A stretch of 64,000 bases of DNA, from NCBI GenBank assembly GCA_963815285.1, contig CAWFGB010000008.1:62001-126000 (forward strand). The letters are read 5' to 3'. Both the position numbers and the translations under genes were made by a program. The notes under the pieces are model-generated. The model was given only the letters and a program-made list of their open reading frames with translations. It ran no database searches and was not told the DNA's origin. The stretch comes from JACCSI01 sp963815285. Lineage in GTDB: Bacteria; Acidobacteriota; Vicinamibacteria; Vicinamibacterales; UBA2999. This document shows, in pieces, positions 9,783 to 18,985 of this stretch; within the stretch, counting starts at the first letter, position 1, and each line of letters begins with the position of its first letter.

Positions 9783-9975
9783 TACAAGCGGCAGCGGATT
9801 GATGACCTCGGTGGGAGGCCGCGATGTAGACGTGCCTCGCATCTTCGGTCATCGCGCGCGCATCGGGCAAGCGCCTACCAGTCTCCCACAGGTCATCGAC
9901 GAGCAGGACCCGTCTTGGACCGCACGCATCCGTCCCCGCCTGAATGGCCGCCGTCAGCGAGCGGTGTCCGCTCGT
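9783..9975 (-). pseudogene. Phosphoribosyltransferase (ComF-like) remnant
   Basis: One minus-strand frame reads DACGPRRVLLVDDLWETGRR followed by a degenerate LPDARAMTEDARHVYIAAS. RVLLVDD-x(3)-TG is the PRPP-binding motif of type I phosphoribosyltransferases such as ComF. There is no start codon with ribosome site, and the N-terminal domain is absent. It lies in a stretch (9725-10309) without any intact gene, between the broken POT transporter and the VOC gene. Confidence 0.5.
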
Positions 9976-10309
9976 GCAGAGGGACGTTCTTCATCTGCTG
10001 CGTCGGAGTCGCTTTGACCGTTGCGCCGGGTAGGGATGGCACTCCGAGACGGAAACGGCTTTGTTCGAACCGCCGTAACCGCACCGGCCTTCTGCTACTT
10101 GCGGCCGATTAAGGCTGGCCATGAAGGTTTGGGTGGCGTGCCGCCTAGTTCGAGTCCAGCCTGGCGAGCCAATCTCCAGTTTTGCCCCATCCGCAAACAC
10201 GTCGAACGGCTTAACGCGATCGAACGTGGAGTTCGATACAGCCGTCTTTATGGTGAACGGGTCTGATTCGACTACTCGATGTATTCTCCTACGCCACGAG
10301 GTGCCCGGC

Positions 10310-10729
10310 ATGCATCCACAGCCATTGATTTGTGCGCGTGACGTTGAAGCGAGTAGCAGGTGGTATCAAACGCTTTTTGTTTGCGACAGCGCTCATGGTG
10401 GACCGAACTATAAGAGGCTTGTCTTTGGCGGCCAGCTGGTTCTGCAGCTCCATCACTGGGAAAAAGAAGACCATCACGGGCGCATCGGCGATCCCGACGA
10501 CCTGCCCCCAGGAAACGGCGTACTGCTCTGGTTCGAGGTGGACGACTTCGACGCTGCCGTCGCCCGCGCCGGGGCGTTGAGCGCGGAGGTCATCATGCCG
10601 CGTCATCGCAATCCACCGGAAGGTAGCGGCGGGCCCAATCATTGGGAAATCTGGTTGCGTGATCCGGACGGCTACAAGGTCGTGATTTCTAGTCCGGACG
10701 GCACCGCCGACGGAGACTGGCGCCCGTAG
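10310..10729 (+). CDS. VOC/glyoxalase-superfamily protein
   Basis: The 139-residue protein starts at ATG 10310 (MHPQPLICARDVEASSRWYQ), with GAGG upstream at suitable spacing; the longer frame back to 10121 is not protein-like. It has the single betaalphabetabetabeta module expected for half of a VOC dimer: DVEASSRWYQTLF at the start, LFEVDDFDAAVAR-like second helix (WFEVDDFDAAVARAG), and HWEIWLRDPDGYKVVIS at the end. The family covers lyases, dioxygenases and antibiotic-binding proteins; the specific activity cannot be assigned. Confidence 0.85.
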   Translation: MHPQPLICARDVEASSRWYQTLFVCDSAHGGPNYKRLVFGGQLVLQLHHWEKEDHHGRIGDPDDLPPGNGVLLWFEVDDFDAAVARAGALSAEVIMPRHRNPPEGSGGPNHWEIWLRDPDGYKVVISSPDGTADGDWRP

Positions 10730-10851
10730 AACGCTGCGTCGCGAATCCTCGGCGCTGGTTTGTTTTCTCGAGCGTGCGTCGACAAAATCATTGCAGCTGC
10801 CAGGAGAACGTGTAGAGTGTGCCTCGGCCCTTCCAGGTCTAGAGGCGATGC

Positions 10852-13386
10852 ATGACCGACCACTCCGATCGCAGCCCCGGAGACCTTCCACCATCAGAGA
10901 AGTCGACGACCCTGAATTCCTCCGCCGCGACGACTACGGACGGAGGCGGGACTGTCGCGCGGCTCCCCGCGACACTGGGTCACTATCGGATCATTCGAAT
11001 TCTCGGTGAGGGCGGCATGGGAACCGTGTTCGAGGCGGAACAGGAGCAGCCTCGCCGCACCGTCGCCCTGAAAGTGATCAAGGCTGGCTTTATCAGCCGT
11101 GAGCTGCTTCGCCGCTTCGAACAGGAATCGCTGGCGCTCGGTAGACTCCAGCACCCCGGCATCGCGCAAATCTACGAAGCCGCCACCGCTGATGGTGGGC
11201 TCGGCCCACAGCCGTACTTCGCCATGGAATTTATCCGTGGCGAGTCGCTCCTCGCACACGCCGTGGCCAAGCATCTGACCGTTCGGCAGCGGCTGGAGCT
11301 GATGGTCAAGATCTGCGACGCCGTTCACCACGCGCACCAACGCGGCATCATTCATCGCGATCTGAAACCCGGTAACATCCTCGTGGACGAGAGCGGGCAG
11401 CCGAAGATTCTGGATTTTGGCGTTGCCAGGGTCACCGACAGCGACACGCATGCGACACGGCAGACCGACGTCGGCCAGCTCGTGGGAACGCTCGCGTATA
11501 TGAGTCCGGAGCAGGTGCTCGCGGATCCGCTTGGACTCGACGTCCGCAGCGACGTCTACGCGCTTGGTGTCATCCTCTACGAACTGCTGGCGGGTCACTT
11601 GCCGTACGAGGTCGCACGCCACATACACCAAGCGGCAAGAGCAATTGTGGAGGACGACCCAGCACCGCTCAGCTCAATCAACCGAGCCTATCGCGGTGAC
11701 ATTGAGACCATCGTCGCCAAAGCGCTCGAGAAGGACAAGACCCGCCGCTACACCTCGGCCGCCGATTTGGCGGGCGACATCAGCCGATATCTCAAAGACG
11801 AACCGATCACAGCACGACCCGCGAGCACTGCATATCAGCTGCAAAAGTTCGCTCGTCGGCACAAAGCGTTGGTGTTTGGAGTGGTCGCGGTCTTCGTGGT
11901 GCTCGTCGCCGGCATCATTGCGAGCACATGGCAAGCCGCGAGAGCGACGCGTGCGGAGCAGACGGCTCGCGAAGAGGCGGCAACGGCCACTGCGATCAAC
12001 GATTTTCTGCTGAATGATCTGCTCTCTCAGGCCGGTGCGGAGACTCAAGCGGGGGCGGACCAGACGCCCGATCCGGAACTCAAGGTCCGGACAGCGCTCG
12101 ATCGCGCCGCCGCGCGTCTGGAAACGAAGTTCGAGACGCAACCGCTGATTCGAGCGTCGATCCAAATGACGATTGGCAATGCGTATCGCGAACTGGGCCT
12201 GCACGGTGAAGCCGAACGCCACTACACCGGCACCCGCGACCTCCGGCGCGGAGTGCTAGGCGCTGAGCATCCAGATACGCTGACAAGCGACAACAACCTC
12301 GGACAGCTTTATCGAGAACAGGGAAAGTACTCGCAGGCTGAAGAGGTGCTCAGCAAGACGACATCGATCCGGCAACGCGTGCTGGGCGAGCTACATCCCG
12401 ACACGCTGATCGCCATGGCCAACCTCGGACTCGTGCTGCACGAACAAGGCAAATACGCGGAGGCCGAGCCCGTGCTCACGAAGGTGCTCGAAGCCGAAAC
12501 ACGCGTGCGCGGCGAGGAGGATCTCGAAACGCTCATCAGCATGATGAATCTGGCCAAGCTGCATGGCGACACGGGCAAGCTCCGCGAAGCGGAGGCTCTT
12601 CTGGTCAAGATGGTCGACATCGGCCGCCGCCGGTTAGGCGAGGAGCATCCGAGAGTGCTTGGCGCCCTGAACAATCTGGCGACGATTTACTACAGCCAAG
12701 GTAAGTACGCTGAGGCGGAGCCGGTATTCGCAGCCATCGTCAGAGTGCAAAAACGAATTCTCGGCGACGAACATCCCGATACACTGACCGTCATCAACAA
12801 TCAGGCAGTCCTGTACCGCCAACTCGGAAAACACGAGGAGGCTGAGGCTCTTCTCGTTGGTGTCGTCGATGCCCAGCATCGTGTCCTCGGCGACGAACAT
12901 CCGAACCAACTCGCCACGCTGAGCACTCTGGGTCAGGTCTATCACCATCAAGGAAAGGTCGGACAGGCCGAGGCGCTCTACACGAAGGCACTCGAGGGAC
13001 AGCGTCGCGTGAACGGCCCGGCTCATCTCGGGACACTCAATACGATGCGAGTTCTCGGCGGGCTGCGCCGACAGAGTGGCGACTATGTTCGCGCCGAGGC
13101 ACTTCTCCGCGAGGCGCTTGCCGGCTTCGTGAAAGCGCGGCCCGAGTTCTGGGCGCGCTATGAGATCGAGAGCACACTCGGGGCGAGTCTCATGGCACAA
13201 CGGAAGTTCGCTGAGGCCGAACCGTTCCTGATCGCCGGCTACGAGGGATTGGCACGGTTAGGAAACACGATCCCGCCCGTGAACAAGTCGAGCCTCGCGC
13301 AGGCGGGGGACTGGATCGTCGAGCTTTATCGCAGCTGGGGCCGACCGAATACTGAAGCCGAATGGCGGCAGAAACTGTCGCACTGA
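10852..13386 (+). CDS. Ser/Thr protein kinase with TM helix and kinesin-light-chain TPRs
   Basis: This 844-residue receptor-like kinase starts at ATG 10852 with GAGG six bases upstream. Kinase domain ~residues 43-310: glycine loop LGEGGMGTVFEAE, Lys74 in VALKVIK, catalytic Asp170 in HRDLKPGN, DFG motif in KILDFGVAR and the activation-segment end GTLAYMSPEQ. One TM helix follows (residues ~343-363, VFGVVAVFVVLVAGIIAST). The exported part consists of about nine 42-residue TPR units of the kinesin-light-chain type, with recurring GEEHPDTL, NNLA and QGKYAEAE elements. It probably phosphorylates cytosolic targets in response to a protein or ligand bound by the periplasmic TPRs. All kinase residues needed for activity are present. 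Confidence 0.94.
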   Translation: MTDHSDRSPGDLPPSEKSTTLNSSAATTTDGGGTVARLPATLGHYRIIRILGEGGMGTVFEAEQEQPRRTVALKVIKAGFISRELLRRFEQESLALGRLQHPGIAQIYEAATADGGLGPQPYFAMEFIRGESLLAHAVAKHLTVRQRLELMVKICDAVHHAHQRGIIHRDLKPGNILVDESGQPKILDFGVARVTDSDTHATRQTDVGQLVGTLAYMSPEQVLADPLGLDVRSDVYALGVILYELLAGHLPYEVARHIHQAARAIVEDDPAPLSSINRAYRGDIETIVAKALEKDKTRRYTSAADLAGDISRYLKDEPITARPASTAYQLQKFARRHKALVFGVVAVFVVLVAGIIASTWQAARATRAEQTAREEAATATAINDFLLNDLLSQAGAETQAGADQTPDPELKVRTALDRAAARLETKFETQPLIRASIQMTIGNAYRELGLHGEAERHYTGTRDLRRGVLGAEHPDTLTSDNNLGQLYREQGKYSQAEEVLSKTTSIRQRVLGELHPDTLIAMANLGLVLHEQGKYAEAEPVLTKVLEAETRVRGEEDLETLISMMNLAKLHGDTGKLREAEALLVKMVDIGRRRLGEEHPRVLGALNNLATIYYSQGKYAEAEPVFAAIVRVQKRILGDEHPDTLTVINNQAVLYRQLGKHEEAEALLVGVVDAQHRVLGDEHPNQLATLSTLGQVYHHQGKVGQAEALYTKALEGQRRVNGPAHLGTLNTMRVLGGLRRQSGDYVRAEALLREALAGFVKARPEFWARYEIESTLGASLMAQRKFAEAEPFLIAGYEGLARLGNTIPPVNKSSLAQAGDWIVELYRSWGRPNTEAEWRQKLSH

Positions 13387-13422
13387 TAGCGCCTGGTCGT
13401 CTTCGGCGCGTCAAACGCCCGC

Positions 13423-13790
13423 ATGTGTCACCGACCTCTCCCTGGGGCCATATCAGCCCTACCTCATCAAGGCTGGCGGCACACCGGTTCAACTCGGCAC
13501 CGGCCAACCAACAGCGTTGTTCCCGATGGCCGCTGGGCCGTCGCCGTACCTGTCGACGGTCACCCGCTGTTCCTGCATCCCACTGGTCCCGGAGAGCCGC
13601 GCCCACTACCCGACCCTGAGAACATCGTGTTCAACAATACCGGCTGGCTGGATGCGACCCACGTCATCGGGTTCGGCCAGAAGATCGGAGAGCGCTCGCA
13701 AGGTTTGCATTCAGGACATCCAACGGCGGCCTGCCACCGGCCTCGCGGATGGAGCCAGGGTCGAAAATCTCCTCGATCATGCCGGGCTGC
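13423..13790 (+). pseudogene. Remnant of a kinase-associated beta-propeller (TolB/PD40-like) domain
   Basis: Three consecutive frames together read LGPYQPYLIKAGGTPVQLGT, then PDGRWAVAVPVDGHPLFLHP, then VCIQDIQ. This is the C-terminal propeller that acidobacterial Hanks-type kinases often carry (PDGKWAL, LLPTGAGEPRPLP and VYVQDI blocks). Frame changes near 13510-13530 and near 13690-13700 break it, and there is no start. It directly follows the intact kinase-TPR gene, so it may be the tail of a lost or replaced kinase paralogue. Downstream to 13983 I see no gene. Confidence 0.6.
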
Positions 13791-13983
13791 TCGAGCGAAT
13801 CCCGAGTGGTGGTCCGACGCGCTGGCCGTTGATGACGGCCGAGCCCGCATACCATCTGTCTCGACCCACAACGGCCTCGAAGCTGCGGAGTTGTTCGACA
13901 ACGAACAACCCATCGCCCCACCTCGCCAAGAGTACAGTTCGGGTCATAAACGTGGACCTACACTGCTCTAGCGGATCAGGCGA

Positions 13984-14592
13984 TCACCGCTTCGCTCGCG
14001 CCTTGACCCAAGACGCGTAGTCCTTGGGGACGTCGAGCTCCTTGAGCTCTGTCCACGCAGCGATTGCCTCCGCACGCGTCACTCCCTTGTCCGCCGCCAG
14101 GAACTCGGCGACGAAGTTGACGTAGCGACCGTGAGGGATCTTCTCGAAGCGTTCCATCCTGTTCAGGGCGATGTACTGCCGGACGAGGTCGCCGTACGTG
14201 GGGTGCTTGCCGCGCGTGATCTGTTCTTCTCGCCAGCGATTCAAGCGATACCAGACTCCAGACTTCTCGCGAACCTTCGGCGCCATCCGATGCGCCTGTT
14301 CGACGATGAAGTCCTTCGTTTCACGGTTGCTCGTGTAGTTTTCAATTCGGAGCTTCAGGTTGAGACCGCGTTCCACGTCCTTCACTCCCGTCTTGCGCAG
14401 TGGACGTTTCGTGGGCAATGTCGCCTTACCCGTGCGCAGGAACGTCACGATTGCCTTTTCGAGCTCGTCCTTGCGCAGCTTCTTCGCGGCGGGGATACCG
14501 ATGCGCTCGGCGAAGTTCGTCAATTGCTCGAGATACCAATAGCCGCTCTCGAAGTCGCGCAGCGTCATCGTTGGAGAGAGGGCGTTGGCCAT
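13984..14592 (-). CDS. SAP-domain protein (DUF6434-like)
   Basis: I chose ATG 14592 (MANALSPTMTLRDFESGYWY), giving 202 residues; the longer frame to 14718 only adds an unrelated leader. The N-terminus holds a SAP-like helix-extension-helix (LTNFAERIGIPAAKKLRKDE, then LEKAIVTFLRTG), a putative DNA-binding module. The C-terminal part (NYTSNRETKDFIVEQAHRM onward) matches the conserved region of small SAP proteins, with a helical, basic tail ending WVKARAKR. It is monocistronic. Role unknown; nucleic-acid binding is an inference from the SAP fold. Confidence 0.75.
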   Translation of the reverse strand: MANALSPTMTLRDFESGYWYLEQLTNFAERIGIPAAKKLRKDELEKAIVTFLRTGKATLPTKRPLRKTGVKDVERGLNLKLRIENYTSNRETKDFIVEQAHRMAPKVREKSGVWYRLNRWREEQITRGKHPTYGDLVRQYIALNRMERFEKIPHGRYVNFVAEFLAADKGVTRAEAIAAWTELKELDVPKDYASWVKARAKR

Positions 14593-14806
14593 GCTGTCAC
14601 AGCCTACAGCTTTCGGCGACGACGCCCGAGGGGTTGGCTGTGAGCCAACTCCAAAACGGCTGTCGCACCCGGACAGCGAGCACACCAAGGCCAGCGAACC
14701 GACCGCACGTGTTCTCATGGTTGCCCTCTAGGGCGGCGCCGAACGTGAATGCAGCCCGTGTGGGGGAAGTGCGCGCCGCTCTGTCTTCAAGTACTGCTCT
14801 GCCCGC

Positions 14807-15400
14807 CTAGAAATAGACGGTAGCCCCCAGCGTCCACATCGAGCCACGGTGCCCCGGAAGGAGCCCGCCGATGATGCCTCCGCCGTCGTCATCGTCATCG
14901 TCGCCGAAGTCGAGGAAGGTGTAGCGGTAGTCGCCGTGGATGCCGAAGTGTCGAGTCGGCAGGATCTCGAGGCCGATACCGGCGTGCCAGCCGAACTCGG
15001 TCGTGCTGACTTCCAGATCTGCGGGGCCGTCGAGCGCTTCCGCTGTACGCCGATACCACCCCGGCCCACCCAACACGAAGACAGAAACCTTACCGCCCGA
15101 CCGCATGAGGAGCGACGCCTGTATCGGAGTCTCCGTGAATTTCCGGTTGAGGGCCTCCGACGACTCGGAATGCCTGTCCAGCGACACCTCGAGGCCAAAG
15201 CGTCCGCCGATGAGGCGGATCTGGCCGCCGAAATAGCGGACGGAATCGACGTCGGCCTCGGTGTCAGGGTTGACCCACGCGATGCGCCCGCCCACCCCAA
15301 AACCCTGGGCCGACACTGGTGCCAGCGAGGCCAACAGCCCACCCAGGGTGAGCATCGCGATGACGGACGGCCGCAGAGAGCGCGCGCTACGGGATGGCAT
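14807..15400 (-). CDS. Outer-membrane beta-barrel protein
   Basis: Start ATG 15400 (MPSRSARSLRPSV) gives a 197-residue protein with a signal peptide ending at VSAQG. The mature part alternates amphipathic strands, for example FGVGGRIAWV, FGLEVSLDR, QASLLMRS and MWTLGATVYF, and ends in Phe as expected for BAM recognition. A run of six acidic residues (FGDDDDDDGGG) lies in a loop near the C-terminus. It resembles OmpA/OprF-like eight-stranded barrels. Substrate or partner unknown. Confidence 0.8.
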   Translation of the reverse strand: MPSRSARSLRPSVIAMLTLGGLLASLAPVSAQGFGVGGRIAWVNPDTEADVDSVRYFGGQIRLIGGRFGLEVSLDRHSESSEALNRKFTETPIQASLLMRSGGKVSVFVLGGPGWYRRTAEALDGPADLEVSTTEFGWHAGIGLEILPTRHFGIHGDYRYTFLDFGDDDDDDGGGIIGGLLPGHRGSMWTLGATVYF

Positions 15401-15514
15401 CGGTGATCTCCGCCCCTGATCCCTCACGGTTCACGGCCGCAGGCGCGAGAGGCTTATCTGTCTCTTATCTTATGCGGACGGCTGCAACTTCAGCTCGCGA
15501 TCGGGACGTCGCGT

Positions 15515-15725
15515 CGAGATACATCGATCGAAGGAAAGTTTGGCCTGCAGCCGAAGCTCGCAGCGAGCGCGAGGTCCGATGATGCGACGCGGATTGCGCT
15601 CGTCCTGCTTGCCCAAGTGGTCGACTGGCGGGCCGGGCTCACGATCGTGCAACCTGCCACGCTGATCCGGTGGTATCGCAAAGGATTCCGCCTGTTCTGC
15701 AAATGGAAGTCGAGAGCGCCGAACC
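15515..15725 (+). pseudogene. IS integrase-core transposase fragment
   Basis: One frame contains TRIALVLLAQVVDWRAGLTI followed by VQPATLIRWYRKGFRLFCKW, the N-terminal helix-turn-helix and linker of integrase-core transposases (compare the family pattern VxPETLIRWHRxGFRLFWRWKSR). The catalytic DDE core is absent and no terminal repeats can be matched, so this is a relic of an insertion sequence. Confidence 0.6.
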
Positions 15726-15937
15726 TTCAACCAACAGATTGAGAGTCTTTGCAAGAGCCAGGTCAAGTCGTCGCAGATCATGTTTTTCCGAACGAATTCA
15801 TGACTCCTGAAGGCGCCTCGCAGCGCTTGTTTCGGAAAGAGTGCCACACGCGGCTTCGGGCCTGAGGACGGCGTTGAACGAAGCTGCTGGCGCGGGGGAC
15901 GCTACGCGTGAGGCGCGCGCGATCGGTCCAGTTTCGT

Positions 15938-15966
15938 GTGGGTCACAGGCAGGTCCTGTGACCCAC
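15938..15966. repeat. Perfect 12-bp inverted repeat, 5-nt loop
   Basis: Arms GTGGGTCACAGG (15938-15949) and CCTGTGACCCAC (15955-15966) are exact reverse complements around the loop CAGGT. No T-run follows on either strand. It lies ~210 bases beyond the transposase relic and 165 bases before the GTG of the next gene, so it may be a factor-independent terminator without U-tract, an IS-derived hairpin or an operator. Confidence 0.7.
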
Positions 15967-16130
15967 CTCAGACCAGCGATTAGGTAGATGGCAATCAGCG
16001 CAGCCGGCGGATTCGGGTGGGCCGGCGTATCCCGCCGGTGTTACGTGCACCGTCCGGTGTTGTCGAGAGCGCCGCTGCCATCGAACTACGCCAGAACGGG
16101 CATCACACGCTTCATCGTAAGATACTCCGG

Positions 16131-16634
16131 GTGTCTCATCCGGTCGCTCTCGCCCTGTTTTCAACTGCATCCACGGCCGCCGAGGCTGCTGCGGCGCTTC
16201 ATGCCCTCGGTATCAGCAGGGAACACATCTCCGTCGTCGCACACAGCCATGCCGACGCGCGGACCCTTGCTGAACGAATGGACGCGACGCCCGGCGTGGA
16301 CCTTGAAGATTCGCGACCGGCGGCACTCCTGGGAGAATTGGGCGGCCGAATGATGGCGGCAATCGCCTTGGTCATGCCAGGGATCGGGCCAATTGTTGCG
16401 GCAGGGCCGTTGGCGGCGGAGCTTGGGGCAGCGGCGGGACACGTGGCCGGCAGCCTTGCGTCGGTTCTCAAGTCCGCCGGTTTGCCACAGGAGCGTGCCG
16501 AGGCCCTGCAACGCGAGGTTACGCAAGGCGCGGTGCTGTTGGGCGTCCACGTCGCGCCGCCAGACGTTGATCGCGTACGTGAGAGCCTGTCCGCTGCCGG
16601 GGCGACGCAGCTCGAGATGGTGACTTGGGCGTGA
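16131..16634 (+). CDS. General-stress-type protein with glycine-zipper core
   Basis: I start it at GTG 16131 (VSHPVALALFSTASTAAEAA), giving 167 residues; upstream codons in the frame look non-coding. The N-terminal ferredoxin-like unit (ALFSTASTAAEAAAALHALG then ISREHISVVAHS) and C-terminal unit (AEALQREVTQGAVLLGVHV) flank a central Gly/Ala/Pro-rich hydrophobic hairpin (ALVMPGIGPIVAAGPLAAEL). This is the layout of the general stress protein 17M / DUF1269-like group found in bacteria under envelope or desiccation stress. Molecular function is unknown. Confidence 0.65.
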   Translation: MSHPVALALFSTASTAAEAAAALHALGISREHISVVAHSHADARTLAERMDATPGVDLEDSRPAALLGELGGRMMAAIALVMPGIGPIVAAGPLAAELGAAAGHVAGSLASVLKSAGLPQERAEALQREVTQGAVLLGVHVAPPDVDRVRESLSAAGATQLEMVTWA

Positions 16635-16659
16635 TTCCGCAGGCGCGTCCAGATGAACC

Positions 16660-16855
16660 TCGGCGAATAAACGGACGACGGTCGGATCTCGCAAGCAGCC
16701 GTGCGTCCTCGAGCTTCCGCTCAGCAACGCTGGTGAGCACGCGGATCCCGAGATCGCGCTGGCCGTGTTCGATCAGGTAGTCGACACAAGCAAGATAGAA
16801 GGCCGGACGCTTGCCGCAGGTATCACGCTCGGCCAGATACCGGCGGCTGACGACG
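16660..16855 (-). pseudogene. Remnant of a VIT/VWA-domain protein C-terminal region
   Basis: On the minus strand a frame reads RPAFYLACVDYLIEHGQRDL then GIRVLTSVAERKLEDARLL. This closely follows the pattern PAFYLDxADFFxExGDxxLGLRVLxNLAELxLExxxLLR found near the C-terminus of large VIT/von Willebrand A proteins. Nothing else of that ~700-residue gene is visible, and the 5' part has been replaced by the SDR gene on the other strand. Confidence 0.55.
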
Positions 16856-16917
16856 ACACTCCTCGGTCGCGTCGAAGTTCGCTGAAGATCCGGGTCCCGG
16901 ACTATGCTCACTCCTCG

Positions 16918-17673
16918 ATGACCTTCGGCGAGCGCGATTTCCAGGGGCGTGTGGCGATCGTGACGGGCGCGGCCCGCGGTCTCGGGCGGGCGGTTGCCAC
17001 CCGCCTGCACGAGCGCGGCGCTTCGGTCGTCGTGAACGTTCGCGACCAGGCGCGGGCCGCCGCCGCGGCCGATGCGCTCGGCGACCTCGCACTCGGCATC
17101 GCCGGCGACGTCACCGTGCCGGGGTTTCCGGAAGCGCTGGCGCGTGGCGCCCTCGAGCGCTTCGGCCGAATCGACATCCTGATCAACAACGCGGCGCTCG
17201 CCCGAGCCACACGATTGCCCAACCTCACGGCGGACGAGTTCCGCGAGGCGCTCGAGGTGAACATGACGGCACCGTTCCTCCTGACCAAAGCGGTGCTGCC
17301 GACGATGCGCGAGCAGCAATACGGCCGCATCATCAACATTTCGTCGTCGGCCGGCCGCATGGTGAGCACGCTTGGCGGCGCGCATTACACGGCCTCCAAG
17401 GCCGGCCTGCTGGGGCTGACCCGGGCCGCCGCCAAGGAGCTTGGGCCGTTCGGCATCACGGTGAACGCGATTTGTCCGGGGATGATCGACACGGAGCTCA
17501 CGCGGGAGCATGCCTCGAATGACCTCCTGGAGCGGCTGGCCGGCAGCTTTCCAATCCGGCGGCTCGGGACGGCCCAAGAGGTCGCGGATCTCGTCTGCTT
17601 CATCGCGTCGGACGCCGCCGGCTACATCACCGGCGCGTCGCTCGACATCAATGGCGGCGACCTGATGATGTAG
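16918..17673 (+). CDS. Short-chain dehydrogenase/reductase (FabG-like)
   Basis: ATG 16918 (MTFGERDFQGRVAIVTGAAR) gives a 251-residue classical SDR; upstream extension to 16765 runs through the VIT remnant and was rejected. Visible motifs: cofactor loop TGAARGLG (residues 17-24), NNAA, Ser in ISSSAG, Tyr157 and Lys161 in HYTASKAG, and the C-terminal GYITGASLDINGGDLMM. It reduces a carbonyl or oxidises an alcohol with NAD(P)H; basic residues after beta2 (VVVNVRDQAR) suggest NADPH. It is followed 10 bases later by a symporter gene on the same strand, so the two may form an operon for uptake and reduction of a keto/hydroxy acid. Confidence 0.9.
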   Translation: MTFGERDFQGRVAIVTGAARGLGRAVATRLHERGASVVVNVRDQARAAAAADALGDLALGIAGDVTVPGFPEALARGALERFGRIDILINNAALARATRLPNLTADEFREALEVNMTAPFLLTKAVLPTMREQQYGRIINISSSAGRMVSTLGGAHYTASKAGLLGLTRAAAKELGPFGITVNAICPGMIDTELTREHASNDLLERLAGSFPIRRLGTAQEVADLVCFIASDAAGYITGASLDINGGDLMM

Positions 17674-17683
17674 CCTGCATGGC

Positions 17684-18985
17684 GTGAAAACAGACACCGT
17701 CCGCGTCCTGCTTGCGCTCGTCGTCGCGACTGCGCTCGGCCTGCTGATTGCCGCCTCAAACGATGCCCGGCTCATCGGGCTGGCTGACCAACTCGTGCCC
17801 ATCGGCACGCTGTGGGTGAACGCGATCCGCATGACGGTGATTCCGCTGGTCGTGTCGCTGCTCGTGACCGGTGTTGCGTCGACGACGGACGTCGCAGCGA
17901 TTGGACGGCTCGGCGTGCGCACCGTGATCGTGTTCGTGCTGCTGCCTGCGGGGATGGCAGTTGTCATGATGCCGATCATCGCGGCCGTGTTCGCGTGGCT
18001 GCCGCCGGCGGCCTCCCGGCCCCCGTTGCCGCCTGGCGCGAGCGAGGCGGCGAGCCAGGTCGTCGCCAGCGAGGCGCCGACGCTCGCGGCGTGGTTGACC
18101 TCGCTGATTCCGTCGAATCCGGTTTCGGCTGCGGCTGACGGCGCGATGGTGCCGCTGATCATCTTCACGCTGCTCTTCGCGCTGGCCCTCACCCGAGCGG
18201 CCGCGTCGGCGCGAAATACGATACTGAGCCTGTTTCAAGCCGTGGCGGAGACAATGCTGACGCTGGTGGGTTGGGTGATCCTGGCGGCACCGATCGGGAT
18301 CTTCGCCTTGATCCTGCCATTGGCCGCCCACGCCGGCTCGGCGCTTGTTGGCGGCATCGGGTTCTACATCGTCGCGTACTCGATTCTCTCTGTCGTTGCG
18401 ACGCTGCTGCTTTACCCCGCGACCGCGGTCTTCGGCGGCGTGTCGATCAGGCGCTTCGCGCGCGCGGCGCTCGCGCCGCAGCTAATTGCGTTCAGCTCGA
18501 GCTCGTCGATTGCGTCACTGCCGGCTCTGGTCGCGAGCGCGGAGACCGAGCTCTGCTTGCCGAAACGCACGACCGGGTTCGTGCTGCCGCTGGCCGTGTC
18601 GACGTTGAAGGTCGCCGGACCGGTGTCATGGACCGTAGGCGCACTGTTCATCGGCTGGTTTTACGGCATCAACTTGGGGCTTCGCGAGCTGGCGACCGTG
18701 GCATTTGCCGCGGTGTTCCTGGCATTCGCGGCACCCGGCGTTCCGCGCGGCGCGTTCATCATGCTGACGCCGCTGCTGCTCGCCGTCGGGCTCCCCGCCG
18801 AAGGCGTCGGCATCCTCATCGCTGTGGACGCGCTCCCCGACGTCTTTGCAACCGTGCTCAACGTCACGGGCGATCTGGCTGCCGCTGCAATCGTCGGCAG
18901 GCCGTCCGCAGCGGAAGAGCCAGGAGTCAATTCATACGGGTTGGAAGGACGCTTTGAAGCAGCGGGCCCTACGAAGGCGCCGTGA
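17684..18985 (+). CDS. Dicarboxylate/amino acid:cation symporter (DAACS family)
   Basis: The 433-residue protein starts at GTG 17684, 10 bases after the SDR stop. It has the DAACS (GltP/SLC1) fold: about eight TM segments, the serine-rich re-entrant hairpin FSSSSSIASLPALVASAE and the region LPLAVSTLKVAGPVSWTVGA that aligns with the conserved NMDG/T-type TM7 region, followed by a second hairpin LPAEGVGILIAVDALPD. The family uses Na+ or H+ to import glutamate, aspartate or C4-dicarboxylates. Variation in the TM7 motif makes the ligand uncertain. Confidence 0.85.
   Translation: MKTDTVRVLLALVVATALGLLIAASNDARLIGLADQLVPIGTLWVNAIRMTVIPLVVSLLVTGVASTTDVAAIGRLGVRTVIVFVLLPAGMAVVMMPIIAAVFAWLPPAASRPPLPPGASEAASQVVASEAPTLAAWLTSLIPSNPVSAAADGAMVPLIIFTLLFALALTRAAASARNTILSLFQAVAETMLTLVGWVILAAPIGIFALILPLAAHAGSALVGGIGFYIVAYSILSVVATLLLYPATAVFGGVSIRRFARAALAPQLIAFSSSSSIASLPALVASAETELCLPKRTTGFVLPLAVSTLKVAGPVSWTVGALFIGWFYGINLGLRELATVAFAAVFLAFAAPGVPRGAFIMLTPLLLAVGLPAEGVGILIAVDALPDVFATVLNVTGDLAAAAIVGRPSAAEEPGVNSYGLEGRFEAAGPTKAP

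Noticed and set aside
10120..10180. tRNA-like T-arm sequence GTTCGAGTCC
   Set aside because: The flanking 5-base stems do not pair and no D-arm, anticodon arm or acceptor stem of the right spacing is present; at best a fragment of a tRNA 3' end.
16519..18192. Long minus-strand ORF (557 codons) opposite the SDR and symporter genes
   Set aside because: It is antisense to two genes with clear motifs and has low-complexity Ser/Thr/Arg composition; only its last part (16660-16855) coincides with a genuine VIT remnant.
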